Shown piece by piece: positions 53,192 to 61,727 of a stretch of 64,000 nt of DNA. Source of the stretch: Motilibacter peucedani. Lineage in GTDB: Bacteria; Actinomycetota; Actinomycetes; Motilibacterales; Motilibacteraceae. A model generated the notes under the pieces. It was not told the DNA's origin and did no database searches. It saw nothing but the letters and a program-made list of their open reading frames with translations. The stretch spans positions 372,001 to 436,000 of the forward strand of contig NZ_RBWV01000011.1 in the NCBI RefSeq assembly GCF_003634695.1, in the 5' to 3' direction. How positions within the stretch are numbered: position 1 is the stretch's first letter; every line of letters begins with the position of its first letter. Position numbers and translations under genes: made by a program.

Positions 53192-53729
53192 GGCGGACAT
53201 CCTCGCGGAAGACCCGGGACGACCGGCCGACCCGCTCCCGGGGCGGCCCCGGATGCCGGAGGGCTACGGCCTGCCCGGGACGACCGACGGGCTGCTCGAC
53301 TGGGCGCAGGTCGAGGCGCGGCTGGTCGCCGCGACGCACTACTGGCTGGCGAGCGTGCGCCCCGACGGCCGGCCGCACGTCGTGCCGCGCTGGGGCGTGT
53401 GGGTCGACGGGCGGTTCTGGTACGACGGCGCGCCCACCACCGTCCACGCGCGCAACCTCACCGGCAACCCGGCGTGCACGCTGCACCTCGAGAGCGGCGC
53501 CGAGGCGGTCATCGTCGAGGGCACCTCGAGCCCGGCGCGCGCCGACGCCGACCCGCTGGGGGCGCGGCTGGCCGAGGCCTTCGCCAAGTACGCGGCGATG
53601 GGCTACTCGCCGGGGCCCGACTCGTGGTCGGGCGAGGACGGCGGCGGCCTGCGCGTGCTGGTGCCGCGGCGGGCGCTGGCCTGGTTCTCGTTCCCTGCCG
53701 ACGCGACCCGGTTCTCGTTCCCGGGCTGA
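53190..53729 (+). CDS. Pyridoxamine 5'-phosphate oxidase-like FMN-binding protein
   Basis: 179 residues of the split-barrel PPOX family: THYWLASVRPDGRPHVVPRW, GVWVDGRFWYDGAPTTVHAR, NLTGNPACTLHLESGAEAVI and a C-terminal FSFPADATRFSFPG. Proteins of this kind bind FMN or F420 and reduce small substrates. No ribosome site is evident and a -10-like TAGCGT lies just before the ATG, so the transcript may be leaderless. Start codons of this gene and the divergent GNAT gene overlap in CATG. Confidence 0.85.
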   Translation: MADILAEDPGRPADPLPGRPRMPEGYGLPGTTDGLLDWAQVEARLVAATHYWLASVRPDGRPHVVPRWGVWVDGRFWYDGAPTTVHARNLTGNPACTLHLESGAEAVIVEGTSSPARADADPLGARLAEAFAKYAAMGYSPGPDSWSGEDGGGLRVLVPRRALAWFSFPADATRFSFPG

Positions 53730-53804
53730 GCCCTGTCCCGGGCGGTCCGGCAGCCCGTCCCGCAGCCGCTACACTGGTGCGCGCTGCAGCCGAGCTGCGG
53801 TGTT

Positions 53805-53878
53805 GGGCAGGTAGCTCAGTTGGTACGAGCGTCCGCCTGAAAAGTGGAAGGTCGGCGGTTCGACCCCGCCCCTGCCCA
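53805..53878 (+). tRNA. tRNA-Phe (GAA)
   Basis: 74 nt. Acceptor GGGCAGG with CCTGCCC, anticodon stem TCCGC/GTGGA (one G-T pair) around CTGAAAA (anticodon GAA), T arm GGCGGTTCGACCCCGCC, discriminator A followed by CC. A normal initiator of this type. Confidence 0.95.
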
Positions 53879-53888
53879 CCACACGAGG

Positions 53889-53915
53889 AGGCGCCTCCGG
53901 ACCCCGGGGGCGCCT
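53889..53915 (+). terminator. Hairpin after tRNA-Phe
   Basis: AGGCGCCTCCGG, loop ACC, CCGGGGGCGCCT: 11 of 12 positions pair. It starts 10 nt past the tRNA. Confidence 0.7.
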
Positions 53916-53945
53916 TCTGCGTACCCGGCTCGTCCTGTCCGCGGT

Positions 53946-54000
53946 TTGGCACGATGTGACTCCTTGCCAATGTGATCGGCAAGGAGTCACATCGTGCCAA
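53946..54000 (-). terminator. 23-bp hairpin between tRNA-Phe and nadK
   Basis: A perfect 23-bp stem (53946-53968 with 53978-54000) and a 9-nt loop AATGTGATC. It lies 16 nt past the nadK stop on the minus strand. It is markedly less GC-rich than the surroundings, and its arm contains ACGATGTGAC, a sequence shared with the TetR operator at 12385. Confidence 0.7.
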
Positions 54001-54016
54001 CGGCGGGACGCGGGCG

Positions 54017-55021
54017 TCAGGCGTCGAGGAAGCTGACCGGGGCCGTGCCGTCGGCGGAGGCGGCGGGGGCGTCGGCGAGGCCGAAGCGGTCGCGCAGGCG
54101 GGCGTAGAAGTCCGAGCGGCGGACGCGGACGAGCCGGGCCACGTGCGGTGAGGGCGACACCGACAGCCAGTCCCCCGGCCCGACGACCCCGCGCACCTGC
54201 CCGTCGATGCTGACGGCGACCTGCCCCGAGTGCTCGAGCACGCGCACGCCGACCGACTCCTCGGGGGCCAGGATGAGGCTGCGGTTGAAGGCCATGTGCG
54301 GGGCGACCGGCGTGAAGACCAGGGCCCGCAGCCGCGGCGAGAGCACGGGGCCGCCGGCGGCGAAGCTGTAGGCCGTCGACCCGGTCGGGCTCGCCACGAT
54401 CAGCGCGTCGGCCGAGTAGGACGCGAACAGCCGGCCGTCGACGTAGACGCCCAGGCTCGCCTGCCGGTCGCGCGCGAGCTTCTCGAACACGATGTCGTTG
54501 ACCGCGGCGACGTCCGTGGTGAACCCGTCGCGCGGGTCCGTGTCACCCTCGGTCGCGACCGGGGGGAGCGCCGGCCCCCGGCCGAAGCGCAGCAGCTCGT
54601 CGATGCCGCCCGGCACGTCGAGCTGCCGGGAGGCGGTCAGGCCGAGCAGCAGTCGCTCCTCGAGGAAGGTGCGGTCGTCGGCGTAGGCCTCCAGCGCCCC
54701 GCGCAGCTCGGCCGGCTCCACCTCGGTGAGGAAGCCCACGCGACCCACGTTGACGCCGAGGACGGGCACGTCGCGGGCGACGGCGACGCGTACGCCGCGC
54801 AGGAAGGTGCCGTCGCCGCCGATCGTCACGACGAGGTCGGGGTTGCCGCCGGCCTCCATCTCGCTCTTGGCGCTGCGACGGGTGGCGGCGGCGTCCCAGA
54901 CGTCCATCTCGACGACGGGCACGCCGGCCTCGCGCGCCCACTCGTAGACGCGCGCCGCGGCGTCGACGGCGGCCTGCCGCCCGGTGTGCACGATGAGCCC
55001 GATCCGCCCGCAGGTCGTCAT
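54017..55021 (-). CDS. nadK: NAD kinase
   Basis: 334 residues. The NAD kinase motif GGDGT is in LVVTIGGDGTFLRGVRVA, followed by VLGVNVGRVGFLTEVEP, the NE/D motif in AAVNDIVFEKLARDRQASL, and ASPTGSTAYSFAAGGP. The C-terminal strand region (PHMAFNRSLILAPEESVGVR) is present. This phosphorylates NAD to NADP. ATG (MTTCGRIGLIVHTGR) starts right at the first strand; the frame upstream has no protein character. It is monocistronic with a strong hairpin behind it. Confidence 0.96.
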   Translation of the reverse strand: MTTCGRIGLIVHTGRQAAVDAAARVYEWAREAGVPVVEMDVWDAAATRRSAKSEMEAGGNPDLVVTIGGDGTFLRGVRVAVARDVPVLGVNVGRVGFLTEVEPAELRGALEAYADDRTFLEERLLLGLTASRQLDVPGGIDELLRFGRGPALPPVATEGDTDPRDGFTTDVAAVNDIVFEKLARDRQASLGVYVDGRLFASYSADALIVASPTGSTAYSFAAGGPVLSPRLRALVFTPVAPHMAFNRSLILAPEESVGVRVLEHSGQVAVSIDGQVRGVVGPGDWLSVSPSPHVARLVRVRRSDFYARLRDRFGLADAPAASADGTAPVSFLDA

Positions 55022-55103
55022 GCCCCACAGTCTCAGGCCGTGCGTCTCAGGTGCCGCGGGGCGGGGTAGGCACCGGTCCTCGAACCGATCTTGAGGAGAC
55101 CCC

Positions 55104-55697
55104 GTGGCGAACTCGGACAGCACCCGCGACGTCGTGCAGGTGATCAAGGCGCAGCACCGCGAGATCGACGCGCTGCTCGACCAGGCCAGCGAGGAGGACA
55201 GCGACACGCTGCCCCTGCTGCAGAAGGTGGCAGCGCTGCTGATCCCGCACTCGAAGGCCGAGGAGGGCTTCGTCTACCCGGCGATCGAGGCCCGGGACCC
55301 CCAGGAGGGCGACGAGGTCAAGGACGGCGCGGCCGAGCACCACCACATCGAGGCGATGCTCCAGGAGCTGCTCACCGAGGACCCCGACGGCCCCGGCTAC
55401 GACGGCAAGCTCGCGGCGATGGTCGGCGAGCTGCGCCACCACGTCGAGGAGGAGGAGAGCGAGCTGCTCCCGGCGCTCGAGGAGGGGTCCTCGGCCGAGG
55501 ACCTGCGGGCCATGGGCGAGCGCTTCGCCGCTGAGACCGGCTGGTCGGGCCCGAGCGGGGAGGGCGCGAGCGGGGACGGCGGGAGCACGGACGGCGCCAC
55601 CAAGGAGGAGCTCTACGAGAAGGCCAAGGAGCTCGACGTCGCGGGCCGCTCCAGCATGAGCAAGCAGGAGCTGGCCCGCGCCGTCGACGAGGCCTAG
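55104..55697 (+). CDS. Hemerythrin-domain protein with Rho_N-like tail
   Basis: 197 residues. The hemerythrin domain (residues 1-140) contains QVIKAQHREIDALLDQAS, IPHSKAEEGFVYPAIEARD, EHHHIEAMLQELL and LRHHVEEEESELLPALEE, giving the HHE ligand set. A Gly/Ser-rich linker follows, then the C-terminal TKEELYEKAKELDVAGRSSM resembling Rho_N/SAP-type DNA-binding segments. Such fusions are found in actinobacteria and may link di-iron sensing to nucleic-acid binding, which is inference. GTG follows GAGGAGACC. Confidence 0.82.
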   Translation: MANSDSTRDVVQVIKAQHREIDALLDQASEEDSDTLPLLQKVAALLIPHSKAEEGFVYPAIEARDPQEGDEVKDGAAEHHHIEAMLQELLTEDPDGPGYDGKLAAMVGELRHHVEEEESELLPALEEGSSAEDLRAMGERFAAETGWSGPSGEGASGDGGSTDGATKEELYEKAKELDVAGRSSMSKQELARAVDEA

Positions 55698-55700
55698 GCC

Positions 55701-56216
55701 TCAGACCACGCGCTCGAGGAGGCCGGTGTCGACGTCGTAGACCGCGCCGCCGACAGCGACGGAGTCGGGGACGTAGGGCGAGGACACGATGCGCTGCACG
55801 TCGCCGCGGAGAGCGCCGCGCACGTCGGGGCTCGGCCGCAGCTCGAGGCTGCGGGTGTCGATGCCGGAGGCGGCGAAGATCGCCTCGTGGACCTTGCCCT
55901 CGTCCTCGGCCGACATCCGGCAGCGGGTGTGGGGCACCACGAGGATGCGCTCGACGCCGAGCAGGTGGACGGCGAGCACGAGCGTACGCAGGACGTCCTC
56001 GGTCACCCGGGCGCCGGCGTTGCGCAGGATCTTCGCGTCACCCGGGCCGAGGCCCAGCATGGGCAGCGGCTCGATGCGCGAGTCCATGCACGTGACGACC
56101 GCGAGGCCCTTGGCCGCCTTGGCCTCGAGACCGCGCAGGGAGAAGCTGGCTGCGTAGGACGTGTTGGCCTCGAACTCGGCGGCGAACGCGTCGGGGGTGG
56201 TGTTCGGAGTGCTCAC
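55701..56216 (-). CDS. Beta-class carbonic anhydrase
   Basis: 171 residues. Zinc ligands and catalytic dyad: VVTCMDSRIEPLPML (CxDxR) and VVPHTRCRMSAEDEGK (HxxC), plus the core AKILRNAGARVTEDVLRTLV. It interconverts CO2 and bicarbonate. The short length matches the small beta-CA type of actinobacteria. The start is GTG. It is convergent with the hemerythrin gene (3-nt gap) and lies upstream of the MacR-like gene on the same strand. Confidence 0.92.
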   Translation of the reverse strand: MSTPNTTPDAFAAEFEANTSYAASFSLRGLEAKAAKGLAVVTCMDSRIEPLPMLGLGPGDAKILRNAGARVTEDVLRTLVLAVHLLGVERILVVPHTRCRMSAEDEGKVHEAIFAASGIDTRSLELRPSPDVRGALRGDVQRIVSSPYVPDSVAVGGAVYDVDTGLLERVV

Positions 56217-56227
56217 GGCCGACCAGA

Positions 56228-56893
56228 CTAGTGAGCGGGCTCGTCGCCGCCGTCGTCGAGCCCGTGCTCGAGGGCGAAGCGCACGAGCTGGGCGCGGTTG
56301 TGCATGGCGAGCTTGCCCAGGATGCTCTGCGTGTGGTTCTGCACCGTGCGGTGCGAGAGCACCAGGCGGGCCGCGATCTGCTTGCTCGTGAGCCCCTTGG
56401 CGACCATGCGCAGGATCTCGGTCTCGCGCGGCGTCAGCGCGGTCGCGGGGGCGGCCGTGCCTTCGGCGTCGATGCGGCGGAACTCCCCGAGCACGAGCCC
56501 CGCCAGCCCGGGCGTGAACACCGGCTCCCCCGCCGCGGTCGCGCGGACGGCGTCGAGCAGCTCCTCGCGCGAGGCCGACTTGACCAGGTAGCCGGTGGCG
56601 CCGGCCTTCACCGCCTCGAGCACGTCGGTCTGCTCCCCCGAGGCCGACAGCACGAGCACGCGCACCTGTGGCCCCGCGGGGTCGGCCGCCGCGCGGGCGA
56701 CCTCGACACCCGGCATGTCGGGCAGCTGCAGGTCGAGCACGAGGACCTCGGGGCGGGCGGCGGCGAGCCTGCGCAGGGCGCTGGCGCCGTCGCCCGCGGT
56801 GGCCACGACCTCGAAGCCGGCGTCGCCCAGGTCGCGGGCGACCGCCTCGCGCCAGAGCGGGTGGTCGTCGACGACCATCACCCGGACGCTCAC
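56228..56893 (-). CDS. macR: NarL/LuxR-family response regulator, MacR-like
   Basis: 221 residues. Receiver domain with VMVVDDHPLWREAVARDLGD, phospho-acceptor Asp in LVLDLQLPDMPG and Lys in GYLVKSASREELLDAVR. The LuxR helix-turn-helix is LTPRETEILRMVAKGLTSKQ, IAARLVLSHRTVQNHTQSIL. GTG overlaps the kinase stop (GTGA), as is usual for macRS. The regulon of MacR in streptomycetes is controlled through a TGAGTACnnGTACTCA box by my recollection, and such a site lies in front of the kinase gene here. Confidence 0.85.
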   Translation of the reverse strand: MSVRVMVVDDHPLWREAVARDLGDAGFEVVATAGDGASALRRLAAARPEVLVLDLQLPDMPGVEVARAAADPAGPQVRVLVLSASGEQTDVLEAVKAGATGYLVKSASREELLDAVRATAAGEPVFTPGLAGLVLGEFRRIDAEGTAAPATALTPRETEILRMVAKGLTSKQIAARLVLSHRTVQNHTQSILGKLAMHNRAQLVRFALEHGLDDGGDEPAH

Positions 56894-57996
56894 CGGGCGG
56901 CCTTGGGCACGACGAGCTCGACCTCGGTGCCGAAGCCGGGCGCCGCCTCGATCCGCGCCGACCCGCCGAGGTCGCGCAGGCGGCCGACGATCGAGCTGCG
57001 TACGCCCATGCGTCCGGCCTGCTCGGCCTCGTCGAGCCGCCCGGGCGCGAAGCCCGGTCCGTCGTCGCGCACGCTGACCACGACCTCCTCCGCCGTCTCC
57101 TCGAGCAGCAGCCAGGCGTGGGCGCCGGGGCCGGCGTGCACGCGTACGTTGTCGAGCGCCGCGCGCACCGCCGCCTCGAGCTCGTCGGCGACGGCGGGGC
57201 ACACCTGCACAGCGACCGGCGGCACAGCGACGTCGACGTCGTCGCTGGCCAGCGCCGCCAGCCGGGCGGCGAGGTCTGTGCCGGTGGCGCTCGAGGCCCC
57301 GACGACGCCCGACACCAGCCGCCGCAGCGCCCGCTCCTGGGCCTCCGCCTCCGCGGCGAGCGCCGTCAGGTCGGGGTCGTCGGCCGTCGCGGCGCGCCGG
57401 GCGGTCAGCGCGAGCACCTGCAGGACCCCGTCGTGGACCACGCGGCCGAGCCGCTCGCGCTCGGCGAGGGCCGCCTCGGCGGCGCGGGCGCTCGAGAGCT
57501 GGCGCTGGGCCTCGCGCTGGATGCTGGCGGCGTAGCCGAGGATCGAGCCGGTCACGCAGAGCAGCACCGCGTTGTGGACCGTCTGCTGGGCGAGCTCGCC
57601 GCGCTCCAGCACGCCGACGACGCCGACGGCGACCGCGGAGCCGAGCCCGCCGGCCCAGCCGAGGGCCAGCCCCCACGAGATGACGGCGGCGGCCGGCCAC
57701 ACGACGGGGAGCGTCTGGGCGCCGGAGACGACGCGCTCGTGGGTGTCGAGCACGCCGGTGACGGCGATGGAGCCGAGCGCGGCGGCGAGGTCGATGCCGA
57801 GCGCCGGACCGCGCCGGACCGCGTACGCCAGCGGTGCGACCGCGCTCCACGCTCCGAGGGCCGCGAGCACCAGCCACGCGCCGAGCGGGTGGGCGTAGTC
57901 GCCGTCGGCGCGCGCCAGGAGCACGACCGCGTAGACCCAGGCGACGACGCGGTAGGCGGCCACGGCCCGCCACAGCACCCGCTCGACTCCGGTCAC
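56890..57996 (-). CDS. macS: MacS-family sensor histidine kinase
   Basis: 368 residues. Membrane region of 5-6 segments in the first 160 residues. The DHp region has the HisKA_3 motif ERLGRVVHDGVLQVLALTAR, a MacS signature, and the ATPase domain contains ELEAAVRAALDNVRVHAGPG, VSVRDDGPGFAPGRLDEAEQ and GRMGVRSSIVGRLRDLGG. This kinase would phosphorylate the MacR-like protein. The start is GTG at 57996. A palindrome lies at 58039, between this gene and the divergent large membrane protein gene. Confidence 0.85.
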   Translation of the reverse strand: MTGVERVLWRAVAAYRVVAWVYAVVLLARADGDYAHPLGAWLVLAALGAWSAVAPLAYAVRRGPALGIDLAAALGSIAVTGVLDTHERVVSGAQTLPVVWPAAAVISWGLALGWAGGLGSAVAVGVVGVLERGELAQQTVHNAVLLCVTGSILGYAASIQREAQRQLSSARAAEAALAERERLGRVVHDGVLQVLALTARRAATADDPDLTALAAEAEAQERALRRLVSGVVGASSATGTDLAARLAALASDDVDVAVPPVAVQVCPAVADELEAAVRAALDNVRVHAGPGAHAWLLLEETAEEVVVSVRDDGPGFAPGRLDEAEQAGRMGVRSSIVGRLRDLGGSARIEAAPGFGTEVELVVPKAAR

Positions 57997-58038
57997 GCCG
58001 GCAATCGTGGCAGCACGAGGCTCAGGAGTCCGTCAGGT

Positions 58039-58054
58039 TGAGTACCAGTGCTCA
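58039..58054. promoter_or_regulatory. MacR-box-like palindrome
   Basis: TGAGTAC-CA-GTGCTCA, 7-bp arms with one mismatch, 43 nt upstream of macS and 35 nt upstream of the divergent gene at 58089. The consensus I recall for MacR is TGAGTACnnGTACTCA, so 15 of 16 positions agree. Confidence 0.65.
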
Positions 58055-58088
58055 TGTGCGCAGCCCGCCCCCGCGGCACGGTGGGATC

Positions 58089-60581
58089 GTGCCCGACCAA
58101 CCTGCCTCCGCGACCGCCTCGCCCGTCCTCGACGAGCGCGCCCTCGCCACCGCCCTGCGCGACACCGCCCACTGCCCCGACTGCGGCCAGCCCCTGGACG
58201 GCCCGCGCTGCCCGCGCTGCGGCGCCGACCTCGAGGGCCAGGCCGCCCGGCAGCTGCTCTCGGTCTCGCTGCAGGCCGCCCACCTGCTCGAGTCCCGCGC
58301 CGTCCTGCGTGCGGCCCTGCACGGCGCCGCCGTCGCCGCAGCGCCTCCGGCCGCGCGACGCCCGCCCGCGGCGCGCCAGCCCGAGGCGCCGGCCGTCACC
58401 GCCCAGCAGGTGCTGCTGGCCGTCGGCGCGACGCTGCTCGCGGTCGCGGCGCTGGTCTTCACCGTCGTCGCATGGGACGGCCTGGGCATCGGCGGCCGGG
58501 CGGGCGTCCTGGTGGCGGTCACCGCACTGGCCGCCGGCGGCTCGGCCGCGGCCGTGCGCCGGGCGCTGCCGGCCACCGGTGAGTCGCTCGCCGCGCTGAC
58601 CGCGGTGCTCTGCCTGCTCGACGCGTACGCCGCCCGTGCCACGGGGCTCGCCGGCCTCGACGGGGTGGCGGCCACGGCGTACTGGGCCGCCGTGCTCGGC
58701 GTGGGCGGTCTGCTCGCGCTGCTGCTCGCCGAGAGGGGCCGGCTGCTGGCTCCGCAGCTCGCCGGCGCCGCCGCAGCGGTCGTCGCCGTGCCGCTGCTCG
58801 CCGCGCAGGTCGAGGGTGTGGCGGCCACCGCGGCGCTGGTGGCCGGGGCGGCCACGCTCGGTGCGCTGGCGTCGTGGCGGACCGCGCAGCCCGTACGCCT
58901 GGTGCTCGCGCTCGGCGCGGTCGCCTGGTGGCTCGCGGGCGCCGTGGGCGCCGCCGTCACCGTCGGGGACGACGCCACCGCCCCCGCCACCGCAGCGGCG
59001 CTGGTCATGGTCGCGGCCGGCGCGCTCGCCGTCGTCGCCGGCCTGCTGACGGAGGGGTACGCAGCGGTGGCCTCGTGCGCTGCCGCCGCCGCATGCCTGC
59101 CGGTCCTCGCGGTCGCGCTCGCCGCGCGGGGGCTCGACGCCCGCGACCTGCCGCTGGTGGCGCTGGCGGCGGTCGCCGTGCTGTGCGCGCTCGCGCAGCT
59201 CCGCCTCCTGCCCACGGCAGTGCGCTCGGGTGCCTGGACCACCGTCGTGCTCGTCACCGCCGTGGCGTCGGCCGTGCCGGCCGCACTGGCCCTGACCGCG
59301 GCCGCGGTGCCGGGGCTCGACCTCGGCTCCGACGCCGGGCCTGCCGACGACGCGTCGCGGGCATGGGTGCGGGCGGCCGGCTCCGCCGACGTGCCGACCG
59401 CGGCTGCACCGCTGGCCCTGCTCGCGGCAGCCGCCGTGCTGGTCGTGGTCGCGCGTGCCGCTGCCGCGCGCCCGGCGTGGCACCGTGCGGCTCTCGCAGC
59501 AGTGACCGCCTCGGTCGCCGGCGCACTGGTGCTGGTGCCGGTCGCCGCCGGGCTGCGGACCGACGTCGCGGCGCTCTCGCTCGTCCTGGTCGGCACCGGC
59601 ACGCTGGCGGTCGCGGGGCGGGGCCGCCGCCTCGAGCCCGCCCTGGCCGGCGCCTCGGTGGCGGCCGCCGGCCTGGCGTGGGCGGGCGCGGACGACGGGC
59701 TGCTGCTCGCCTGCCTCGTGCTGGTGGGCGTCGTCTCCATGGCGTGCGCGGTGACCTGGCCCGGTCAGTGGCGGCCGGTGCCCTCCGCCGCCGCGGCGCT
59801 GGCCGCCGCCTCCGCCGCGGGGTGCGCCGGTGCGACCGCCGGGCTCGGCACGGCGTGGGCGGCCGACGCGGCGCTGGCCGCCGCGGTCCTGGCGGCCCTG
59901 GCGGCGGGGTCCTGGTCGCGGAGCGAGCACGGCGTACGCACCAGCGCCCAGGCGAGCGCGGCAGCCGCCGCTGCGGTGGCGCTCGCCCTCACCGCTGCGT
60001 ACGAGCCGGCGCTCTCGCTCGGCCTGACGCTCGCCGGGGCGGGGGCAGGGGTCCTGTCCTTCGAGCGCGACCACGCGCAGTCGCGGCTGCGGCTGGTCGC
60101 CGGCCTGCTGCTCGCCTCCGCCTCGTGGTCGCGGCTGCACGGCGCGGGGGTCGAGGTCGTCGAGGCCTACACGCTGCCGAGCGCGGCGGCCCTGCTCGTC
60201 GCCGGCTGGCGGACGGCACGGCGGCGACCGCTCAGCTCGTGGGCCGCCTACGGCTCCGGCCTCTCGCTCGCGCTGCTGCCGACCCTGCTGGTGGCGCTGG
60301 CCGGCACCGCCGAGGGCGCCACCCGGCCGCTGGTGCTCGCCGCGGGCGCGGCGCTGGTGACGGTGGTGGGGGCGCGTACGCGGCTGGCCGCTCCGCTCCT
60401 GATCGGTGCCGGCGTCCTGGCGGTCGACGCGCTGGCCCAGGTCGGGCCGGCCGTCGCGGCCCTCCCGCGCTGGGTGGTCGTCGGGGCCCTGGGCGCGCTG
60501 CTGGTGGCGCTGGGGACGACCTACGAGCGGCGGCTGCGCCAGGTGCGTGCGCTCACCACACGCCTGCACTCCCTGCGCTGA
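58089..60581 (+). CDS. Large polytopic membrane protein with zinc ribbon (SCO7613-like)
   Basis: 830 residues. A zinc-ribbon-like start (HCPDCGQPLDGPRCPRCGAD, two CxxC pairs) is followed by a helical linker and then about 20 hydrophobic segments dominated by Ala, Val and Leu. This is the layout of the actinobacterial SCO7613-type membrane proteins, whose function is unknown. No catalytic motif is seen. GTG at 58089 was chosen since the zinc ribbon follows soon after. It overlaps the convergent phosphatase gene by 29 nt and shares the MacR-box region with macS. Confidence 0.8.
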   Translation: MPDQPASATASPVLDERALATALRDTAHCPDCGQPLDGPRCPRCGADLEGQAARQLLSVSLQAAHLLESRAVLRAALHGAAVAAAPPAARRPPAARQPEAPAVTAQQVLLAVGATLLAVAALVFTVVAWDGLGIGGRAGVLVAVTALAAGGSAAAVRRALPATGESLAALTAVLCLLDAYAARATGLAGLDGVAATAYWAAVLGVGGLLALLLAERGRLLAPQLAGAAAAVVAVPLLAAQVEGVAATAALVAGAATLGALASWRTAQPVRLVLALGAVAWWLAGAVGAAVTVGDDATAPATAAALVMVAAGALAVVAGLLTEGYAAVASCAAAAACLPVLAVALAARGLDARDLPLVALAAVAVLCALAQLRLLPTAVRSGAWTTVVLVTAVASAVPAALALTAAAVPGLDLGSDAGPADDASRAWVRAAGSADVPTAAAPLALLAAAAVLVVVARAAAARPAWHRAALAAVTASVAGALVLVPVAAGLRTDVAALSLVLVGTGTLAVAGRGRRLEPALAGASVAAAGLAWAGADDGLLLACLVLVGVVSMACAVTWPGQWRPVPSAAAALAAASAAGCAGATAGLGTAWAADAALAAAVLAALAAGSWSRSEHGVRTSAQASAAAAAAVALALTAAYEPALSLGLTLAGAGAGVLSFERDHAQSRLRLVAGLLLASASWSRLHGAGVEVVEAYTLPSAAALLVAGWRTARRRPLSSWAAYGSGLSLALLPTLLVALAGTAEGATRPLVLAAGAALVTVVGARTRLAAPLLIGAGVLAVDALAQVGPAVAALPRWVVVGALGALLVALGTTYERRLRQVRALTTRLHSLR

Positions 60582-61689
60582 GGGCCGCGGCGCTCACGGA
60601 GTAGGGCGTCTCGACCACGAGCACGGCGACGTCGTCGGCCAGGTTGCCGCCGACGTGCTCGCGGACCTGGTCCATGAGGGTGTCGAGGGCGTGCTCCAGG
60701 CCGGCGGCGCCCGTGGTGGCCGGCGAGGGTGACAGCGCCGAGTCCGCGGCCGGCTCGAGCGCGAAGAACCGGCCCTGCCCGTCGCGGGCCTCGACCAGCC
60801 CGTCGGTGAAGAGCAGGAGGCGCTCACCGGCGCCGAGCTCGAAGCGCTCGGCCTTCGGCTGCACCCCCAGGCCCAGCGGCGGCGACTCCCACGAGCCGAG
60901 CGTCTCGGGCGCGCGGCCCCGGGCGAGCCGCAGCGGCTGCGGGTGGCCGCAGTTGACCAGCGTCAGCGCGCCGCCCGGCTCGAGCTCGCACAGCACCGCG
61001 GTGACGAAGTCCTCGGCGCCGAGCCGGGCCTGCAGGGTCTGCTCGATCTCGCGGGCGAGGTCCTCGAGGCTCACCCCGTCGCGCGGCGCGGCCGCGCGGA
61101 ACGCCGACAGGACGGTCGCGGCGGTCTGCACCGCCGGCAGGCCCTTGCCGCGCGCGTCACCGAGCACCACGCGTACGCCGCTGGGAGTCGCGACGACGTC
61201 GTAGAGGTCACCGCCCACGAGGGCGTCGGCGCTGGCCGAGACGTAGCGCGAGGCCAGCGTCATGCCGCCGACCGCGACGGGAACCGGGTGCAGGATCGTC
61301 GCCTGCGCGACCGCGGCGACCTCGGTGACGCGGCGGATCCGCTCCTCGCGGCGCGTCCGGATCAGCGAGCTGAGCACGGCGAAGCCGGCCAGCGCCGTGC
61401 TGCCGGCCAGCCGGATCCAGCCCTGGGTCGTGAAGAGGTCGCCGATGCGGTCGCTGAGGAACGCGACCGCCCCGACCGCCGCGAGCGCGACGACGGCCGT
61501 CGGCGCCCACCACAGCACGAGCGACGCGGTCAGCGGGGCGAGCGAGAGCCAGGGCACCACGACGAGCTTGTCGCCGTAGTAGTGCTGGAGCAGGGCGAGC
61601 ACGACCACGGCTGCGAGCTCGACCACCAGGACCAGCTGCGTGCGCGCGCGCCGGTCGGCCGGCAGCAGCCGCGCTAGCGCCGAGATCAT
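60553..61689 (-). CDS. Membrane PP2C-type phosphatase (SpoIIE-like)
   Basis: 378 residues. Three to four membrane segments in residues 15-115 (LVLVVELAAVVVLALLQHYY and following). The SpoIIE/PP2C phosphatase domain covers about 140-370: ASADALVGGDLYDVV, VRVVLGDARGKGLPAVQTAA, FVTAVLCELEPGGALTLVNC, LLLFTDGLVEARDG and LADDVAVLVVE, giving the metal-binding aspartates. It would dephosphorylate a STAS-type anti-sigma antagonist. Such partners are the STAS proteins at 2336 or 7207, which is inference. Confidence 0.9.
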   Translation of the reverse strand: MISALARLLPADRRARTQLVLVVELAAVVVLALLQHYYGDKLVVVPWLSLAPLTASLVLWWAPTAVVALAAVGAVAFLSDRIGDLFTTQGWIRLAGSTALAGFAVLSSLIRTRREERIRRVTEVAAVAQATILHPVPVAVGGMTLASRYVSASADALVGGDLYDVVATPSGVRVVLGDARGKGLPAVQTAATVLSAFRAAAPRDGVSLEDLAREIEQTLQARLGAEDFVTAVLCELEPGGALTLVNCGHPQPLRLARGRAPETLGSWESPPLGLGVQPKAERFELGAGERLLLFTDGLVEARDGQGRFFALEPAADSALSPSPATTGAAGLEHALDTLMDQVREHVGGNLADDVAVLVVETPYSVSAAALSAGSAGVW

Positions 61690-61727
61690 CCCTGCACCCT
61701 ATTGCGCACCGGCTGTCGCCCGCCCGC

